Shown here: positions 62,009 to 64,000 of the stretch, piece by piece
Position numbering within the stretch: position 1 is the first letter of the stretch
How the letters are laid out: each line of letters starts with the position of its first letter
Source: Paenibacillus ginsengarvi
GTDB taxonomy: Bacteria > Bacillota > Bacilli > Paenibacillales > NBRC-103111
NCBI RefSeq assembly: GCF_003626695.1
Contig: NZ_RBAH01000009.1
Coordinates: 62,001 to 126,000 of the forward strand
Direction of reading: 5' to 3'
Length of the DNA: 64,000 bases
Notes under the pieces: generated by a model
The model's input: the letters and a program-made list of their open reading frames with translations, nothing else
What the model was told of the DNA's origin: nothing
Databases searched by the model: none
Translations under genes and position numbers: made by a program

Positions 62009-62902
62009 GTGAAACTCGTTACTATCCAGCAACAAGGCGAGAACTTCTTAGGCGTGAAAACCGATCGCGGCATTTTGAACGTTACGGCCGCCGCCCGTTC
62101 GGGCAAAGGAAGCTCGCTTCCGCAAACGATTCATGAAATGATCGAAGGAGGAGCCGCCGCCCGCACAGCGGTAGAGGCTTATGTCCGCGAAGCGGAAGCC
62201 GACTCCGCCGCATGGCTCGACGCCGCTTCGGTTACTTATGGCTCTTGCGTAACCGCGCCGCAAAAAATCATTTGCGTAGGGCTCAACTACCGCAAGCACG
62301 CGGAAGAAACAAATGCGAAAATTCCGGAATTCCCGATTTTGTTCAACAAATTCAACAATACGCTGAACGGACACGGGCATGACGTAGAGTTGCCGATCTC
62401 TTCTTCCGAGGTCGATTACGAGGCCGAGCTGGCTATCGTCATCGGACGCCGCACGAAGCATGTGAGCGAAGAGCAGGCGCTGGACAGCGTTTTCGGCTAT
62501 TGCAACGCCGACGACTTGTCGGCCCGTGATCTTCAGCTTCGCACGAACCAGTGGATGCTCGGCAAAGTATGCGACGGCTTTACGCCGCTCGGCCCGGAAC
62601 TCGTAACTGCGGATGAAATTCCGGACCCGAACAACCTGAAAATTTCTTGCACCGTGAACGGCGAAGTCCGCCAAAGCTCGAACACGTCGGATATGATCTT
62701 TAACTGCAAACAAATTATCAGCTACATTTCCCGCCACTTTACGCTGATGCCGGGAGACGTTATTTTGACCGGAACGCCGGAAGGCGTCGTGCTCGGCTAT
62801 CCGCCGGAGAAGCGCGTTTACTTGCAGCCGGGCGATGTCGTCACGGTAGAAATCGAAAAGCTCGGCAGCATTACGAACAAAATGGTTGCCGAGACCGTTT
62901 AA
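62009..62902 (+). CDS. Fumarylacetoacetate hydrolase family protein
   Basis: The 297-aa protein starts at GTG 62009, 8 bases after GGGAGG. The FAH catalytic core contains ICVGLNYRKHAEE, VDYEAELAIVIGR (metal Glu pair), GYCNADDLSARDLQ and LTGTPEGVVLGYPPE. Members hydrolyse or decarboxylate acylpyruvates and 2-oxo acids with a divalent metal. It is the last gene of the catabolic cluster and could process the final oxo-acid. An intrinsic terminator follows. Confidence 0.92.
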   Translation: MKLVTIQQQGENFLGVKTDRGILNVTAAARSGKGSSLPQTIHEMIEGGAAARTAVEAYVREAEADSAAWLDAASVTYGSCVTAPQKIICVGLNYRKHAEETNAKIPEFPILFNKFNNTLNGHGHDVELPISSSEVDYEAELAIVIGRRTKHVSEEQALDSVFGYCNADDLSARDLQLRTNQWMLGKVCDGFTPLGPELVTADEIPDPNNLKISCTVNGEVRQSSNTSDMIFNCKQIISYISRHFTLMPGDVILTGTPEGVVLGYPPEKRVYLQPGDVVTVEIEKLGSITNKMVAETV

Positions 62903-62940
62903 CAAGCGGTCTGTGGCAACAACGATATAAAAGCATCAAC

Positions 62941-62970
62941 AAAGCGCCTTCTGCGGAAGGTGCTTTCTTT
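62941..62970 (+). terminator. Intrinsic terminator after the FAH-family gene
   Basis: AAAGCGCCTTC (62941-62951) pairs with GAAGGTGCTTT (62956-62966) with one G/T pair, followed by CTTT. Confidence 0.75.
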
Positions 62971-62980
62971 GCGTTACCGA

Positions 62981-63057
62981 TACAGAAAGTTTAAGTTCAC
63001 TAAAGCGTCATAGCTGCGAAGGATTACTTCGATAAAGTGAAAATGAGGCTTTCTGTA
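62981..63057. repeat. Three-level nested inverted repeat
   Basis: TACAGAAAG (62981-62989) pairs with CTTTCTGTA (63049-63057). TTCACT (62996-63001) pairs with AGTGAA (63036-63041). CGAAG (63017-63021) pairs with CTTCG (63027-63031). The arms are collinear and could fold into one long imperfect hairpin. No coding capacity is seen. Confidence 0.7.
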
Positions 63058-63124
63058 CCAAGAAAAATTTCCGCTAAAACGCGGTCGCTCATCCTTGAAG
63101 TACGTCGATAGACGTTTTTCTTAC

Positions 63125-63262
63125 ATGTTTCAGGGCTCCCCGCAAAGTATTTGGAGTAATCGATTCCCCCGAAAGTGACGTGACGCTTCGCAGCTTAATC
63201 CTATTACTTTCGGGGGAGCCCCCCTGCTTCGAAGCCAGGGCTTCACTTTGTGGGGTTATTTT
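63125..63262. repeat. Dispersed palindromic repeat, copy 2 (long form)
   Basis: CCCCGCAAAGT (63138-63148) and ACTTTGTGGGG (63245-63255) are the outer arms, as in copy 1 at 25654-25724. GAAGCC-AG-GGCTTC (63231-63244) is also shared. Between them is about 68 extra bases with its own perfect arms, CCCCCGAAAGT (63166-63176) and ACTTTCGGGGG (63206-63216). Confidence 0.75.
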
Positions 63263-63320
63263 GCGTTACCCGGCATATATATGGTAGCGAACGACGAAAC
63301 CGGAAGGAGACGATGTACCC

Positions 63321-63491
63321 GTGGTCTCTTTTTTAATGCTGATGCTGGGTTGTTTCGTATTTTTCGGCACCGTTTTTGTAACCGTTTACCGTTGGACGCA
63401 GAACGATACGTTTGCCTATGACATGGAGTTTATTTGGGATCGTTATCCGGTTACGCTCGAGCAGATGGAAGCGAGGCAAGTGAGGAGGTAG
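63321..63491 (+). CDS. Small single-pass membrane protein, 56 aa
   Basis: GTG 63321 follows GGAAGGAG by 11 bases. The frame encodes VSFLMLMLGCFVFFGTVFV, a clear membrane span, then a short soluble tail (YRWTQNDTFAYDMEFIWDRY and an acidic/basic end). It is bounded upstream by the repeat region and downstream by a terminator-like hairpin. No family recognised; similar tiny proteins are common in Paenibacillus genomes but are often left unannotated. Confidence 0.55.
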   Translation: MVSFLMLMLGCFVFFGTVFVTVYRWTQNDTFAYDMEFIWDRYPVTLEQMEARQVRR

Positions 63492-63515
63492 CGGGAGACG
63501 CCGCCTGCGAACGAA

Positions 63516-63559
63516 CAAAAAAACAGGCTTGTCGGGCGAGTAACGCCGTCGGCCTGTTT
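63516..63559 (-). terminator. Terminator for the hemolysin III-like gene
   Basis: AAACAGGC (63521-63528) pairs with GCCTGTTT (63552-63559). The A-run at 63516-63523 becomes a T-run for minus-strand transcription, so it mainly ends the gene at 63584. Confidence 0.7.
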
Positions 63560-63583
63560 CGCTTGTAACGATATGGTTGGCGC

Positions 63584-64000
63584 TTAACCGCTCACGCCAG
63601 GCATAGGCAGCACATAAAACAGGATGGCAATGAAGTGGCAGACGCTGCCGCCGATGACGAACGTATGCCAGATGGCATGGTGGTACGGAATTTTGCGCCA
63701 TAAAAAAAACACGGTGCCGATCGTGTAGAACAAACCCCCGCCTACGAGCCACAGCAGGCCGTTCCACGGAAGCTGTTCGTACAAAGGCTTGATCGCAAAT
63801 ACGATGAGCCAGCCCATTACGATATAAAACAGGGTGGACAGCATGATGAACTTGCTCGCGAAGTAAGCTTTGAAGACGATACCCGCGATAGCCAGCCCCC
63901 ACACGATGCCGAAAATGCTCCAGCCGACCGGACCGCGCAGCGTGACGAGCAGGAAAGGGGTATAAGTGCCGGCGATCAGCAAATAAATGGCGGAATAATC
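63584..64000 (-). CDS. Hemolysin III/YqfA-family membrane protein (5' partial)
   Basis: The frame is open to the window edge, so the N-terminal part is missing. The visible 138 residues contain five hydrophobic segments and the family marks SAIYLLIAGTYTPFLL and the C-terminal YHHAIWHTFVIGGSVCHF, whose histidines bind zinc in the PAQR superfamily. Despite the name, these proteins are generally not proven haemolysins; they are linked to membrane lipid homeostasis. Confidence 0.9.
   Translation of the reverse strand, partial: DYSAIYLLIAGTYTPFLLVTLRGPVGWSIFGIVWGLAIAGIVFKAYFASKFIMLSTLFYIVMGWLIVFAIKPLYEQLPWNGLLWLVGGGLFYTIGTVFFLWRKIPYHHAIWHTFVIGGSVCHFIAILFYVLPMPGVSG

Noticed and set aside
62981..63262. 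CRISPR-like repeats
   Set aside because: The repeats are nested inverted arms, not regularly spaced direct repeats, and no cas genes are near.
63584..64000. Calling the hemolysin III-like gene a virulence factor
   Set aside because: Family members are widespread housekeeping PAQR-like membrane proteins; sequence does not support a toxin role.

Overview
The window looks like chromosome of a Gram-positive, endospore-forming, high-GC member of the Paenibacillaceae (Paenibacillus, Cohnella or a close relative). This is inferred from the Bacillus-type ribosome binding sites, the many GTG/TTG starts, a CotD-like spore coat gene, KapB, the fadF-fadN-fadA-fadE set, a T-box leader and a YhfH-like zinc ribbon. 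No rRNA, tRNA, CRISPR array, transposase or phage gene was recognised. Both ends cut genes: an exonuclease (yprB-like) on the left and a hemolysin III-family membrane protein on the right.

Region 1 (1-8406) holds nucleic-acid and housekeeping genes: YprB-like nuclease, HAD phosphatase, Fpg/Nei glycosylase, endonuclease IV, a small receiver-like protein, an ABC ATPase and a THUMP/FtsJ-type rRNA methyltransferase. An isoleucine-type T-box leader then precedes a short threonine dehydratase whose start looks frameshifted, followed by an NlpC/P60 peptidase.

Region 2 (8407-21156) is a complete Tad/Flp pilus locus. It encodes a Ser/Thr kinase fused to a degenerate CpaE-like domain, TadZ, TadA, TadB, TadC, a Flp-type pilin, two TadE-like pseudopilins, a large TadG-like protein, prepilin peptidase and an FHA-domain membrane protein. 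One pseudopilin carries a C-terminal domain resembling the nuclease toxins of polymorphic toxin systems. Kinase and FHA protein bracket the locus, which suggests phosphothreonine control of assembly. A promoter followed at once by an intrinsic-terminator hairpin sits between the kinase and the assembly genes. This locus is the best candidate for something undescribed.

Region 3 (21157-40000) is mixed: ABC-F protein, thioredoxin-like protein, KapB, uridine kinase, an orphan CitA/DcuS-type sensor kinase, acyl-CoA ligase, CotD-like coat protein, MFS exporter, zinc phospholipase C-like protein, nitroreductase with an Rrf2 regulator and an esterase, M42 and M20 peptidases, and an SGNH hydrolase.

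Region 4 (38951-49103) is a fatty-acid beta-oxidation block. etfB-etfA diverge from fadF-fadN-fadA-fadE plus a hotdog thioesterase, which gives dehydrogenation, hydration/oxidation, thiolysis and electron transfer to the membrane.

Region 5 (49877-62902) is an accessory catabolic cluster: a deacetylase-fold protein, two LplB/LplC-type permeases without their binding protein, a D-threonine aldolase/D-serine dehydratase-like enzyme, RidA, an M20 peptidase, an MlrC-like M81 peptidase, a GSAM-like aminotransferase, an SDR, an IclR regulator, an amidohydrolase and a fumarylacetoacetate hydrolase-family enzyme. The set suggests uptake and breakdown of an unusual amide or D-configured amino compound, but the substrate cannot be read from sequence. 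The 63 kb intergenic region carries nested inverted repeats, one related to a second copy near 25.7 kb.
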